Below are positions 7,723 through 15,876 of a stretch of DNA of 17,070 bases, one piece after another. Positions within the stretch are counted from its first letter, which is position 1. The number at the start of each line of letters is the position of its first letter. The notes below the pieces were generated by a model, which was not told the DNA's origin, searched no databases, and saw only the letters and a program-made list of their open reading frames with translations. Source of the DNA: an uncultured Pseudoxanthomonas sp. (GTDB lineage: Bacteria; Pseudomonadota; Gammaproteobacteria; Xanthomonadales; Xanthomonadaceae). Position numbers and translations under genes: made by a program. The stretch spans positions 1 to 17,070 of the forward strand of contig CAMPIO010000074.1 in NCBI GenBank assembly GCA_946886405.1, written 5' to 3'.

Positions 7723-10415
7723 TGACGACGATGCCTTCCGTTTCCCGTGTCCGGCGCGTCACGCCCGGGTTGTGTGTACTTGTCATGTGCGTGGCTGCGT
7801 GGGTTTCGCCGTCCGCGCAGGCGGCCGATGCGAAGCCGTGGCTCGACACCTCGCGCAGCTTCGAAGCACGCGCCGCGTCTCTGGTCGCGCAGATGACGCT
7901 GGAGGAAAAAGCGGCGCAGATGCAGAATGCCGCACCCGCCATCGAACGCCTGGGCGTTCCCGCCTACGACTGGTGGAACGAGGCACTGCATGGCGTGGCA
8001 CGGGCCGGCCAGGCGACGGTGTTCCCCCAGGCCATCGGGTTGGCGGCTACCTTCGACGTGCCGCTGATGGGCGAGATCGCCACCACCATCAGCGACGAAG
8101 CGCGCGCCAAGCACCACCAGTTCGTCCGCGATGGCCAGCACGGTCGCTACCAGGGCCTGACGTTCTGGTCGCCGAACATCAACATCTTCCGCGATCCGCG
8201 CTGGGGCAGGGGACAGGAGACCTACGGCGAAGATCCCTATCTGACATCGCGCATGGGCGTGGCGTTCGTGCGCGGCCTGCAGGGCGACGATCCGACCTAC
8301 CGCAAGCTGGATGCCACGGCCAAGCATCTCGCCGTGCACAGCGGCCCGGAGGCCGACCGCCACCACTTCGATGCGAAGCCAAGCAAGCGCGACCTGTACG
8401 ACACCTACCTGCCCGCGTTCGAAGCGCTGGTGAAAGAGGGCGACGTGGACGCAGTGATGGGTGCCTACAACCGCGTCTACGGCGAATCCGCCAGTGCCAG
8501 CAAGTTCCTGCTGCGCGACGTGCTGCGCCGCGACTGGGGTTTCAAGGGCTACGTGGTCTCCGACTGCTGGGCCATCGTCGATATCTGGAAGAACCACAAG
8601 ATCGTCGCCACGCGCGAGGAGTCCGCTGCCCTGGCGGTGAAGAACGGCACCGAGCTGGAATGCGGCGAGGAATACTCCACGTTGCCGGCCGCGGTGCGCC
8701 AGGGCCTGATCAGCGAAGCCGAGATCGATGACGCGGTGACGCGGTTGTTCACGGCACGGATGCGGCTGGGCATGTTCGATCCGCCCGAGCGCGTGCGCTG
8801 GGCACGCATTCCGTACTCCGTGAACCAGGCGCCTGCGCACGATGCGCTGGCGCTGAAGGCGGCGCGCGAATCGCTGGTGCTGCTGAAGAACGACGGCATC
8901 CTGCCGCTGTCGCGCGCCCTGAAGCGCATCGCCGTGGTCGGTCCGACCGCCGACGACACCATGGCGCTGCTGGGCAACTACTTCGGAACGCCGGCTGCGC
9001 CGGTGACGATCCTGCAGGGCATCCGCGACGCCGCCAAGGGCATCGAGGTGAGCTATGCGCGTGGCGTGGACCTGGTGGAAGGGCGCGACGATCCTGCCGC
9101 GACGCCGCTGATCGAAGCCGCTTACCTGCGGCCATCCGCCGACTCCCCGGAACGCGGCCTGCGCGGCGAATATTTCCGCACGCAGGATCTGTCCGGATCG
9201 CCCGCGCTGGTGCGCACCGATGCGCAGATCGGCTTCCGCTGGGACCGCGGCTCGCCGACCGACAATCTGCTGGCGCGCGGTGAAGCGGCGCCGGGGCAGG
9301 GCATTCCGAACGATCGTTTCAGCATCCGCTGGAGTGGCCAGCTGCTGCCGCCGGTGTCGGGGAAATACCGGATCGAAGCCGCGGCCGACGACGGTGTCCG
9401 CCTGTACGTGGACGGCAAGCGCGTGCTCGACCACTGGACGGACAGCGACCGCCTGCGCAGCGATGGCGTGGAGCTCGACCTGCAGGCCGGGCGGGCCTAC
9501 GACCTGCGACTGGAGTACTACGACGCCGAGCGCGACGCCGGCGTGCGCCTGGCCTGGCGCATGCCGGGGGCGAAGCCGCCGTTCGAGGAAGCCATCGACA
9601 TTGCCCGCAACGCCGATGTGGTGGTGTTCGTCGGTGGTCTGACGGGCGATGTGGAAGGCGAGGAGATGACGGTCAACTACCCGGGCTTCGCGGGTGGGGA
9701 CCGCACCGACCTGCGCTTGCCCGCCACGCAGCGCGCACTGCTCGAAGCACTGCACGCCACCGACAAGCCGGTCGTACTGGTGCTGACGGGTGGTTCCGCG
9801 CTGGCGGTGGACTGGGCGCAGGAGAACCTGCCGGCCATCCTGATGGGGTGGTACCCGGGCCAGCGCGGCGGTACCGCCGTGGCGGAGACGTTGTTCGGCG
9901 ACGCCAACCCGGCCGGCCGCCTGCCGGTGACGTTCTATACCGCCGACCAGCCGATGCCGGCGTTCGACGACTACACGATGGAAGGCCGCACGTACCGCTA
10001 CTTCCGCGGCACACCGCTGTATCCGTTCGGGCACGGTCTGTCGTACACCCGCTTCGACTACCGCAACCTGCGCACCGATGCGCGCACCGTCTCGCCGGAT
10101 GGTCGCCTGCGCGTTCAGGTGGACGTGGCGAACACCGGCAAGCGGGCAGGTGATGAGGTGGTGCAGCTGTATGTGCGTCCGCTGCAGGCCGCAGCCGGTG
10201 ATGCGCAGCAGGAACTGCGCGGCTTCCAGCGGATCCACCTGGCGCCCGGCGAGCGGCGCACCGTGACGTTCGAACTGGAACCGCAGCAGGCGCTGCGTCG
10301 TTTCGACGAAGCGCGCGGTGCGTATGTCGTGCTGCCGGGACGCTACGAGGTGCGCGTGGGCGGTTCGAGTGCCGATGCCCGTGTGCAGGCCCCCTTCGAG
10401 GTCACGGCTCGATGA
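7722..10415 (+). CDS. GH3 beta-xylosidase (or beta-glucosidase) with PA14 insertion and C-terminal fibronectin-III-like domain, exported
   Basis: The product has 897 residues and a signal peptide (VRRVTPGLCVLVMCVAAWVSPSAQA). Domain order: GH3 N-terminal barrel (MTLEEKAAQMQN, then GLTFWSPNINIFRDPRWGRGQETYGEDPYL), nucleophile Asp281 in VVSDCWAI, start of the GH3 C-terminal domain (SLVLLKNDGILPL), a PA14 module at about 474-614 (GLRGEYFR, then DDGVRLYVDGKRVLDHW), resumption of the GH3 C-terminal domain with GDVEGEEM as a likely acid/base region, and a fibronectin-III-like tail (SYTRFDYRNL to the end). The SDCWAI nucleophile context is common in xylosidase-type GH3 enzymes, and the operon favours xylo-oligosaccharides. 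ATG 7722 (TGATG overlap, AGGAG 6 nt upstream) is preferred over ATG 7719, whose spacing is only 3 nt. Confidence 0.93.
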   Translation: MTTMPSVSRVRRVTPGLCVLVMCVAAWVSPSAQAADAKPWLDTSRSFEARAASLVAQMTLEEKAAQMQNAAPAIERLGVPAYDWWNEALHGVARAGQATVFPQAIGLAATFDVPLMGEIATTISDEARAKHHQFVRDGQHGRYQGLTFWSPNINIFRDPRWGRGQETYGEDPYLTSRMGVAFVRGLQGDDPTYRKLDATAKHLAVHSGPEADRHHFDAKPSKRDLYDTYLPAFEALVKEGDVDAVMGAYNRVYGESASASKFLLRDVLRRDWGFKGYVVSDCWAIVDIWKNHKIVATREESAALAVKNGTELECGEEYSTLPAAVRQGLISEAEIDDAVTRLFTARMRLGMFDPPERVRWARIPYSVNQAPAHDALALKAARESLVLLKNDGILPLSRALKRIAVVGPTADDTMALLGNYFGTPAAPVTILQGIRDAAKGIEVSYARGVDLVEGRDDPAATPLIEAAYLRPSADSPERGLRGEYFRTQDLSGSPALVRTDAQIGFRWDRGSPTDNLLARGEAAPGQGIPNDRFSIRWSGQLLPPVSGKYRIEAAADDGVRLYVDGKRVLDHWTDSDRLRSDGVELDLQAGRAYDLRLEYYDAERDAGVRLAWRMPGAKPPFEEAIDIARNADVVVFVGGLTGDVEGEEMTVNYPGFAGGDRTDLRLPATQRALLEALHATDKPVVLVLTGGSALAVDWAQENLPAILMGWYPGQRGGTAVAETLFGDANPAGRLPVTFYTADQPMPAFDDYTMEGRTYRYFRGTPLYPFGHGLSYTRFDYRNLRTDARTVSPDGRLRVQVDVANTGKRAGDEVVQLYVRPLQAAAGDAQQELRGFQRIHLAPGERRTVTFELEPQQALRRFDEARGAYVVLPGRYEVRVGGSSADARVQAPFEVTAR

Positions 10416-10475
10416 GCGCAACGTACCGCGTTTCCCCGCCTCTCTTCCTTGTACGACGTCCAGGACAGCCGACGC

Positions 10476-11960
10476 ATGGCCAGCATTGACCACACGCTAT
10501 CGATCCGCGAAAAGCTGGGCTACAGCCTGGGCGACCTGGCGGCGAACCTGATCTTCCAGACGCTGATCACCTATCTGGCGTTCTTCTATACCGATGTCTA
10601 CCGCCTGCCACCGGCGACGGCGGCGACCATCATCTTCGTCGTGGGCCTGTTGGGCGCCTTCGTGTTCACGCCGCTGATCGGCATCGCCGCGGACCGCACG
10701 TCGACGCGGTGGGGCAGGTTCCGCCCGTGGATCCTGTGGACGGCGATCCCGTTCGGCGTGCTGTCGCTGCTGGCTTTCAGTACGCCGGACTTCGGCGAGC
10801 GCGGCAAGGTGATCTATGCGCTGACCACCTACAGCCTGCTGGTGTGCGTCTACGCGGCCAACAACCTGCCGTACTCCGCGCTCAGCGGCGTGCTGACCGG
10901 CAGCATGGCGCAGCGCAACAGTCTGTCGGCGTACCGCTTCGTGGCGGTGATGATCGCGCAGTTCATCATCCAGGTCCTGCTGATGCCGCTGGTACTGATC
11001 CTGGGCGACGGCGACCGTGTGCTCGGCTTCGAGCGCGTGATGACCGTGTTCGCCGTGGTGGGTACCGTGTTCTTCCTGATCACCTTCGCCACCACGCGCG
11101 AACGCATCGTGCCGACGAAGGAGCAGTCCGGTGGGGTGATGCAGGATCTCGCCGATCTGGTGCGCAACCGCCCCTGGCAGGTGATGCTGGCATTGACCGT
11201 GCTGGTGTTCATCAACCTCGCGCTGAAGGGCGGCACGTACATCTACTACTTCCAGTACTACATGAGCGAAGCGGCGTTGTCGGGCTTCCTCGACAAGTCG
11301 GGTTTCAACGGCTTCATCGCGGCGTTGAATGCAGCGCTCACCGGCCTGGGGCTGTCCGGCTTCACCTGGCCCGAGGATCCGGCCACCTCGGCCTTCAGTC
11401 TGTTCAACGGCAGCGGCATCATCTGCATGATCCTCGGCATCGGCTTCTCGCGCCGCCTGGCCGACCGTTTCGGCAAGCGTGATGTCTTCGGTGGCGCACT
11501 GTTCGTGTCGACGTTGTTCCTGCTCGCGTTCTACGTGTTTCCACCCACGGCGGTGGCGCTGGCGTTCGGCGCGTTCATGCTGCACGGCTTCTGCTACGGC
11601 ATCACCATCCCGCTGCTGTGGGCGATGATCGCCGACGTCGCGGACTACTCCGAGTGGAAGAACCATCGTCGCGCCACCGCCATCATCTTCTCCGCCATGT
11701 TGTGCGGACTGAAGATAGGCCTCAGTGTCGGCGGCGCGCTGGTCGCCGGCATCCTGGCGCACTACGGCTACCAGGCCGGTGCGGCGACGCAGCCCGATGC
11801 GGTCGTCGACGGCATCCGGCTGACCGTCAGCGTCTATTGCTCCATCCCCTTCCTCGTCGCGGTGGCGCTGCTCTTCATCTACCGGATCGACAAGCGGATG
11901 GAGACGCGCATCGAACACGACCTCGAACAGCGTCGCCGCGCAGCGAGCGCGGCCGCGTGA
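10476..11960 (+). CDS. GPH-family (glycoside-pentoside-hexuronide:cation) MFS symporter
   Basis: The product has 494 residues with about 12 hydrophobic segments, an inner-membrane sugar:cation symporter. The cytoplasmic loop after the second segment carries the GPH signature ADRTSTRWGRFRPWILW (about residues 72-88). The N-terminus (SIREKLGYSLGDLAANLIFQTLITYLAFFYTDVY) and the C-terminal MIADVADYSEWKNHRRATAIIFS are also typical of the XynP/XylP/MelB group. ATG 10476 is chosen, with AGGA about 10 nt upstream; TTG 10449 in the same frame would add 9 residues. It follows the GH3 gene after 60 bp, the only sizeable gap in the operon. In context it should import xylose, xylo-oligosaccharides or (methyl)glucuronate-bearing sugars released outside; the Xanthomonas counterpart is the XylE transporter. 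Confidence 0.93.
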   Translation: MASIDHTLSIREKLGYSLGDLAANLIFQTLITYLAFFYTDVYRLPPATAATIIFVVGLLGAFVFTPLIGIAADRTSTRWGRFRPWILWTAIPFGVLSLLAFSTPDFGERGKVIYALTTYSLLVCVYAANNLPYSALSGVLTGSMAQRNSLSAYRFVAVMIAQFIIQVLLMPLVLILGDGDRVLGFERVMTVFAVVGTVFFLITFATTRERIVPTKEQSGGVMQDLADLVRNRPWQVMLALTVLVFINLALKGGTYIYYFQYYMSEAALSGFLDKSGFNGFIAALNAALTGLGLSGFTWPEDPATSAFSLFNGSGIICMILGIGFSRRLADRFGKRDVFGGALFVSTLFLLAFYVFPPTAVALAFGAFMLHGFCYGITIPLLWAMIADVADYSEWKNHRRATAIIFSAMLCGLKIGLSVGGALVAGILAHYGYQAGAATQPDAVVDGIRLTVSVYCSIPFLVAVALLFIYRIDKRMETRIEHDLEQRRRAASAAA

Positions 11961-11977
11961 ACCACACCTCCCTGACC

Positions 11978-13015
11978 ATGAACGACACCTCCCTGCACGA
12001 CGACGCTCCGGCGCCCGACGGCACGCTCGAGCGACTGAAGACGCGTGCAATTTCCCGACCGCTGGTGACCCACATCTACACGGCCGATCCCTCCGCACAT
12101 GTGTTCGAGGGCCGCCTGTACATCTATCCCTCGCACGACATCGACGGCGGCGGCGCGTTCGACGACGAAGGGGGGCACTTCGGCATGGAGGACTATCACG
12201 TGCTGCGGATGGACACGCCGGAAGGCGAGGCCACCGACTGCGGCGTGGCGCTGCACGTGCGCGACGTGCCGTGGGCCGACAAGCAGATGTGGGCGCCTGA
12301 TGCGGCACACCGCGATGGTCGCTACTACCTCTATTTCCCTGCCAAGGACGGCGGTGGTCTGTTCCGTATCGGCGTGGCAGTGTCGGAGACACCGGAAGGC
12401 CCCTTCACCGCCGAACCCGCTCCCATCGAAGGCGCGTATTCGATCGATCCGGCCGTCTTCGAGGACGACGACGGAACGCATTACCTGTATTTCGGCGGCA
12501 TCTGGGGCGGGCAGTTGCAGAAGTATCGCGACAACCGCTACGACGCCGCACATGAGGAACCCGTGGACGATGCGCCTGCGCTCGGGCCGCGCGTCGGCCG
12601 GTTGGATGCCGGCATGACCTCGCTTGCCGAAGCCACGCGCGAGATCGTGATCCTGGATGAGCACGGGCAACCGCTGCGCGCCGACGACCATGCGCGCCGG
12701 TTCTTCGAAGGCCCTTGGGTGCACAAGCACGACGGCCGCTACTACCTGTCGTACTCCACCGGCAATACGCACCTGCTGTGCTATGCGGTGGGCGACAGTC
12801 CCTATGGCCCGTTCACTTACGGCGGCGTCATCCTCACGCCCGTCGTCGGCTGGACCACGCACCATTCGATCTGCGCGTTCGAGGGCCAGTGGTATCTGTT
12901 CTACCACGATGCATTGATGTCGGGCGGCGTGACGCACCTGCGTTCCGCCAAGTGCACGGTGCTGCACCACGACGCGGATGGACGCATCCGCACCATCGAT
13001 CCCTATGGCGGCTGA
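11978..13015 (+). CDS. Cytoplasmic GH43 beta-xylosidase (GH43 subfamily 1-like)
   Basis: The product has 345 residues and no signal peptide or membrane segment, so it is predicted cytoplasmic. It is essentially a single five-bladed propeller. The expected catalytic triad is Asp37 in YTADPSAHVF, Asp157 in YSIDPAVFEDDDGTHYLYFGG and Glu244 in FFEGPWVHKH. The IYPSHD, MEDYHVL and GGIWGGQLQKYR motifs recall subfamily 1 beta-xylosidases, from memory of that group. It would cut imported xylo-oligosaccharides to xylose just after the symporter. The start is uncertain: GTG 11957 overlaps the symporter stop as GTGA and would give 352 residues, while ATG 11978 sits 17 nt downstream of that stop. Neither has a clear Shine-Dalgarno, which suggests coupling to translation of the symporter. 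Confidence 0.9.
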   Translation: MNDTSLHDDAPAPDGTLERLKTRAISRPLVTHIYTADPSAHVFEGRLYIYPSHDIDGGGAFDDEGGHFGMEDYHVLRMDTPEGEATDCGVALHVRDVPWADKQMWAPDAAHRDGRYYLYFPAKDGGGLFRIGVAVSETPEGPFTAEPAPIEGAYSIDPAVFEDDDGTHYLYFGGIWGGQLQKYRDNRYDAAHEEPVDDAPALGPRVGRLDAGMTSLAEATREIVILDEHGQPLRADDHARRFFEGPWVHKHDGRYYLSYSTGNTHLLCYAVGDSPYGPFTYGGVILTPVVGWTTHHSICAFEGQWYLFYHDALMSGGVTHLRSAKCTVLHHDADGRIRTIDPYGG

Positions 13016-13859
13016 CCTGCCGTCGCCGCGCGACGATGCGCTGGCACCGATGCCGGCGGGGCCGCTGCACTGGTTGCGCACGGAGCGCCTGCAGGTGGCG
13101 CTCGCGCCGGACGCCGGCGGTCGTCTGGCGCAGATCCGTTTCGATGGAAGGGAATGGCTGGTAGGGCCCGACGACGGCTGGCCCGCGACCATCGCCTGGG
13201 GCTGCTATCCGATGGTGCCGTGGGCGGGTCGCCTGCGTGGCGGACAGTTCGCGTTCGGCGGCACGTCGCATGCGCTGCCGGTGAATTTCGGCGGGCATGC
13301 GATCCATGGCGTCGGATTCTCGCGGCCCTGGCAGATCGATGCGCTCGATGCGGACCGCGCGCAGCTGTCGCTGCGCCTTCCCGAAGACGGCTACTGGCCG
13401 TTCGGCGGCACGTCGACGCAGGTGGTGCGCGTTGAGGGCGACCGGCTGTTCCTCGAACTCGCCGTGCAGGCAGGCCGCCGGGCGATGCCGGTCGCCCTCG
13501 GCTGGCACCCGTGGTTCCGCAAACCCGATCGGCTCGTGTTCGGACCGGACGCCATGTATCCGCGCGACGCGAACGGTATCGCCACGCTGCCGCGCCTACC
13601 GCCCACCGCGGGTCCGTGGGACGACTGTTTCGTGGCCAGCGGCGATATTTCCCTGCACCGAGGCGACCAGGTGCTGCGCCTGAAGGCCGACACCGACCAC
13701 TGGGTGGTGTACGACGGCGCCGCGCATTCCACCTGCGTTGAGCCGCAGACCGGTCCGCCGGATGCCTTCACGCTTGCACCGCGCGTGCTATCGCCCGGCC
13801 AGAGGACGTCGTTGTCCTTCGAACTCGCCTGGGCGTCCGGCAAGGGGAGGGCGGAATGA
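13005..13859 (+). CDS. Aldose 1-epimerase (GalM/mutarotase-like) protein
   Basis: Predicted to interconvert alpha and beta anomers of aldoses after glycosidase cleavage. The product is 284 residues, slightly short for GalM but normal for the YeaD/GalM-like branch, with no signal peptide, so cytoplasmic. Visible mutarotase features: WGCYPMVPWAGRLRGG (about 64-79), His101 in HAIHGVGFSRPW, His168 in ALGWHPWFRK (catalytic acid position) and Glu246 in CVEPQTGPPDAF (catalytic base position). ATG 13005 lies inside the end of the upstream GH43 gene with an 11-nt overlap; ATG 12978 upstream and ATG 13050 downstream are alternatives. Its place directly after the cytoplasmic GH43 suggests it acts on released xylose, because GH43 is an inverting family and gives the alpha anomer. 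Substrate is inferred. Confidence 0.88.
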   Translation: MAADLPSPRDDALAPMPAGPLHWLRTERLQVALAPDAGGRLAQIRFDGREWLVGPDDGWPATIAWGCYPMVPWAGRLRGGQFAFGGTSHALPVNFGGHAIHGVGFSRPWQIDALDADRAQLSLRLPEDGYWPFGGTSTQVVRVEGDRLFLELAVQAGRRAMPVALGWHPWFRKPDRLVFGPDAMYPRDANGIATLPRLPPTAGPWDDCFVASGDISLHRGDQVLRLKADTDHWVVYDGAAHSTCVEPQTGPPDAFTLAPRVLSPGQRTSLSFELAWASGKGRAE

Positions 13860-14869
13860 ATACACAGCGGCGAAGGGTCGCTCGCCCGACGGCATGCGCC
13901 TACCGGATTCGCGCGGTGGCGGTCCTCTGTCTCGCGTTCACGATACTGGCGTGGATCTTCTCCGCGGCTGCCCATGCGCAGGACGACGTGATGACCACCA
14001 TCGCCGCGCCGCCGCAACCGAACGCCATTCCGCTTGGTCCGCCACACGCCACCGACAGCGACGTGGCCGAAGCCTGGCACCGGCAGTACGGCAGCGTGTT
14101 CGTGCGCAACGTCGACCGTGCCACGCTCACGCCGTTCCTGCCGGATCCGGCGAAGGCGACCGGCACGGCGGTGATCGTGGCGCCGGGCGGAGGCTTCCGC
14201 GCATTGTCGATGCAGAACGAAGGATGGGACGTTGCGCGTGCCTTGGCGGAGCGGGGCGTCGCCGCGTTCGTGCTGAAGTACCGGCTGCAGCGCACGCCCG
14301 ACGATCTCGATGGCTTCGCGCAATCGATGCAGGCGATGCTGTCCGGCCCCGTGCCACCGCACCGCGTGGATCCAGTGGCGTCGATTCCGTACCTCGCGCC
14401 GCAACTCGCCGACGCGCGCGCCGCCTTCGCCCTGGTGCGCAGCCGCGCCACGGAGTGGGGCGTGGACCCCAGGCGCATCGGCATGGTCGGTTTCTCCGCC
14501 GGTGCCATGTTGACGCTCGCCACGACGCTGGCCGTCGAAGACGCCGACCCTGCGTTCATCGGCATGATCTACGGTCCGTTGGCCGCGATCGAGGTGCCCG
14601 CCGATGCGCCGCCCCTGTTCGTCGCCATCGCGGCGGACGATGGCCTGTTCGCCGATGGCGGTTTCGTGTTGGTCGAAGCGTGGCGCACGGCGCGGCGCCC
14701 GGTGGAGTTCCATCTCTACGAACAGGGCGGCCATGGGTTCGGCATGTATGCCAAGCCGACGACGAGCACGCGCTGTTTCGATGCGTTCGCGGACTGGATG
14801 GCGATGCACGGCTGGCTGGCGCGGAGGGGGCAGGGAGTTCAACCCGCCCTGCAGGAGAAGAGACGATGA
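13856..14869 (+). CDS. Exported alpha/beta-hydrolase, probable carbohydrate esterase (acetylxylan- or feruloyl-esterase-like)
   Basis: The product has 337 residues with an N-terminal export signal (Arg-rich, then AVAVLCLAFTILAWIFSAAAHAQ, cleavage near residue 42). It has an alpha/beta-hydrolase core: oxyanion-hole loop VIVAPGGGF near 105-113, nucleophile elbow GFSAG with Ser214, acid candidates Asp261 or Asp262 in AIAADDGLF, and His293 in EQGGHGFGM. Ser-Asp-His order and spacing fit the BD-FAE / esterase-lipase group. ATG 13856 is in an ATGA overlap, with GGGGAGG 5 nt upstream, an excellent ribosome site. In a xylan operon the likely task is removal of acetyl or feruloyl groups, complementing the CE20-type enzyme. 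Annotation pipelines often call such proteins simply alpha/beta hydrolase or xylanase; no CAZy family can be fixed by eye. Confidence 0.85.
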   Translation: MNTQRRRVARPTACAYRIRAVAVLCLAFTILAWIFSAAAHAQDDVMTTIAAPPQPNAIPLGPPHATDSDVAEAWHRQYGSVFVRNVDRATLTPFLPDPAKATGTAVIVAPGGGFRALSMQNEGWDVARALAERGVAAFVLKYRLQRTPDDLDGFAQSMQAMLSGPVPPHRVDPVASIPYLAPQLADARAAFALVRSRATEWGVDPRRIGMVGFSAGAMLTLATTLAVEDADPAFIGMIYGPLAAIEVPADAPPLFVAIAADDGLFADGGFVLVEAWRTARRPVEFHLYEQGGHGFGMYAKPTTSTRCFDAFADWMAMHGWLARRGQGVQPALQEKRR

Positions 14870-15876
14870 GGGTTTATCGCGTCGCATGCGTGTCGCTGTT
14901 GGCGACCCTGTTTGCGCTTCCGGTGTCAGCGCAGGCCGGGGAGGGCGTGTCATCGGCGACCCCGCGGTCGAATCCGCTGATACGCGACACATTCACCGCC
15001 GATCCGGCGCCGCTCGTGGTCGGCGACCGTCTCTATCTCTACGTCGGACACGACCAGGCGCAGCGCGACGAGATGTTCAACATGCGCGAGTGGCTGGTCT
15101 ATTCGACGACGGACATGGCGACCTGGGTCGACCATGGGCCGATCATGAAGGTCGCCGATTTCGCCTGGGCCAAAGCGGACGCGTGGGCGTCGCAGGCCAT
15201 CGAGAAGGACGGGCGGTTCTGGTTCTACGCGGCAGTCGAACATGACGATGCGCATCCGGGCAAGGCCATCGCGGTGGCGGTGGCCGACAGTCCGACAGGT
15301 CCCTTCGTCGACGCGAAGGGTGCGGCGTTGATCACCAACGAGATGACGCCCAAGGGCACGCACAGTTGGGAGGACATCGATCCGACGGTCTTCACCGACG
15401 ACGACGGCACGACGTGGATCGCGTGGGGCAACCGGCAGTGCTACCTCGCGCGGCTCAAGCCGAACATGATCGAGCTCGACGGCCCGATCACCGAGATCAC
15501 GCCGCCGCATTTCGAAGAAGGTCCGTGGCTGCACAAGCGCGGCGATCTGTACTACCTGACGTACGCCTCGCTGGATCGTGCGACGCACCGGGATGAAAAG
15601 GTGTCCTATGCGACGGCGACGTCACTGGCCGGCCCGTGGACGTACCGTGGCGAACTGACGGGCTCCGGCAAGTACAGCTTCACGATCCATCCGGGAATCG
15701 CGGAGTTCAAGGGCCGCTGGTACCTGTTCCTGCACAACGCCGCACTCGCCATCGGTGACCAGAACGGCGCGATCGGACGGCGCGCAGTCACGGTCGAGCA
15801 CCTGCAGTACAACCCGGACGGGACGATGAAGCCGGTGATGCAGACGGAGGCGGGGATATCGGTGGGGCCGCCGTAA
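14866..15876 (+). CDS. Second exported GH43 enzyme (arabinofuranosidase / xylosidase)
   Basis: The product has 336 residues with a signal peptide (RVYRVACVSLLATLFALPVSAQA, 1-24). It is a single propeller without an accessory domain. The expected triad is Asp46 in FTADPAPLVVGDRLYLYVGHD, Asp172 in EDIDPTVFTDDDGTTWIAWG and Glu218 in HFEEGPWLHKR. MREWLVYSTTDMATWVDHG is typical of GH43 enzymes acting on arabinoxylan side chains, which favours an arabinofuranosidase, but this is not decided. Start ATG 14866 is in an ATGA overlap with AGGAG 8 nt upstream. It is the last gene of the operon. Its final 89 bp overlap on the opposite strand the read-through end of the phage-like HTH gene. No good intrinsic terminator follows immediately; the first strong hairpin is at 15931. 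Confidence 0.92.
   Translation: MRVYRVACVSLLATLFALPVSAQAGEGVSSATPRSNPLIRDTFTADPAPLVVGDRLYLYVGHDQAQRDEMFNMREWLVYSTTDMATWVDHGPIMKVADFAWAKADAWASQAIEKDGRFWFYAAVEHDDAHPGKAIAVAVADSPTGPFVDAKGAALITNEMTPKGTHSWEDIDPTVFTDDDGTTWIAWGNRQCYLARLKPNMIELDGPITEITPPHFEEGPWLHKRGDLYYLTYASLDRATHRDEKVSYATATSLAGPWTYRGELTGSGKYSFTIHPGIAEFKGRWYLFLHNAALAIGDQNGAIGRRAVTVEHLQYNPDGTMKPVMQTEAGISVGPP

Noticed and set aside
10412..10489. 25-residue ORF beginning at an ATGA overlap with the GH3 stop and ending inside the symporter start
   Set aside because: No Shine-Dalgarno and no recognisable motif; it could couple translation into the symporter but is too short to support as a gene.
7620..10493. Very long minus-strand open frame (957 codons) opposite the GH3 gene
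   Set aside because: Mirror of GC-rich codon usage; His/Arg/Gln-rich translation without domains, while the plus strand encodes an unmistakable GH3 enzyme.
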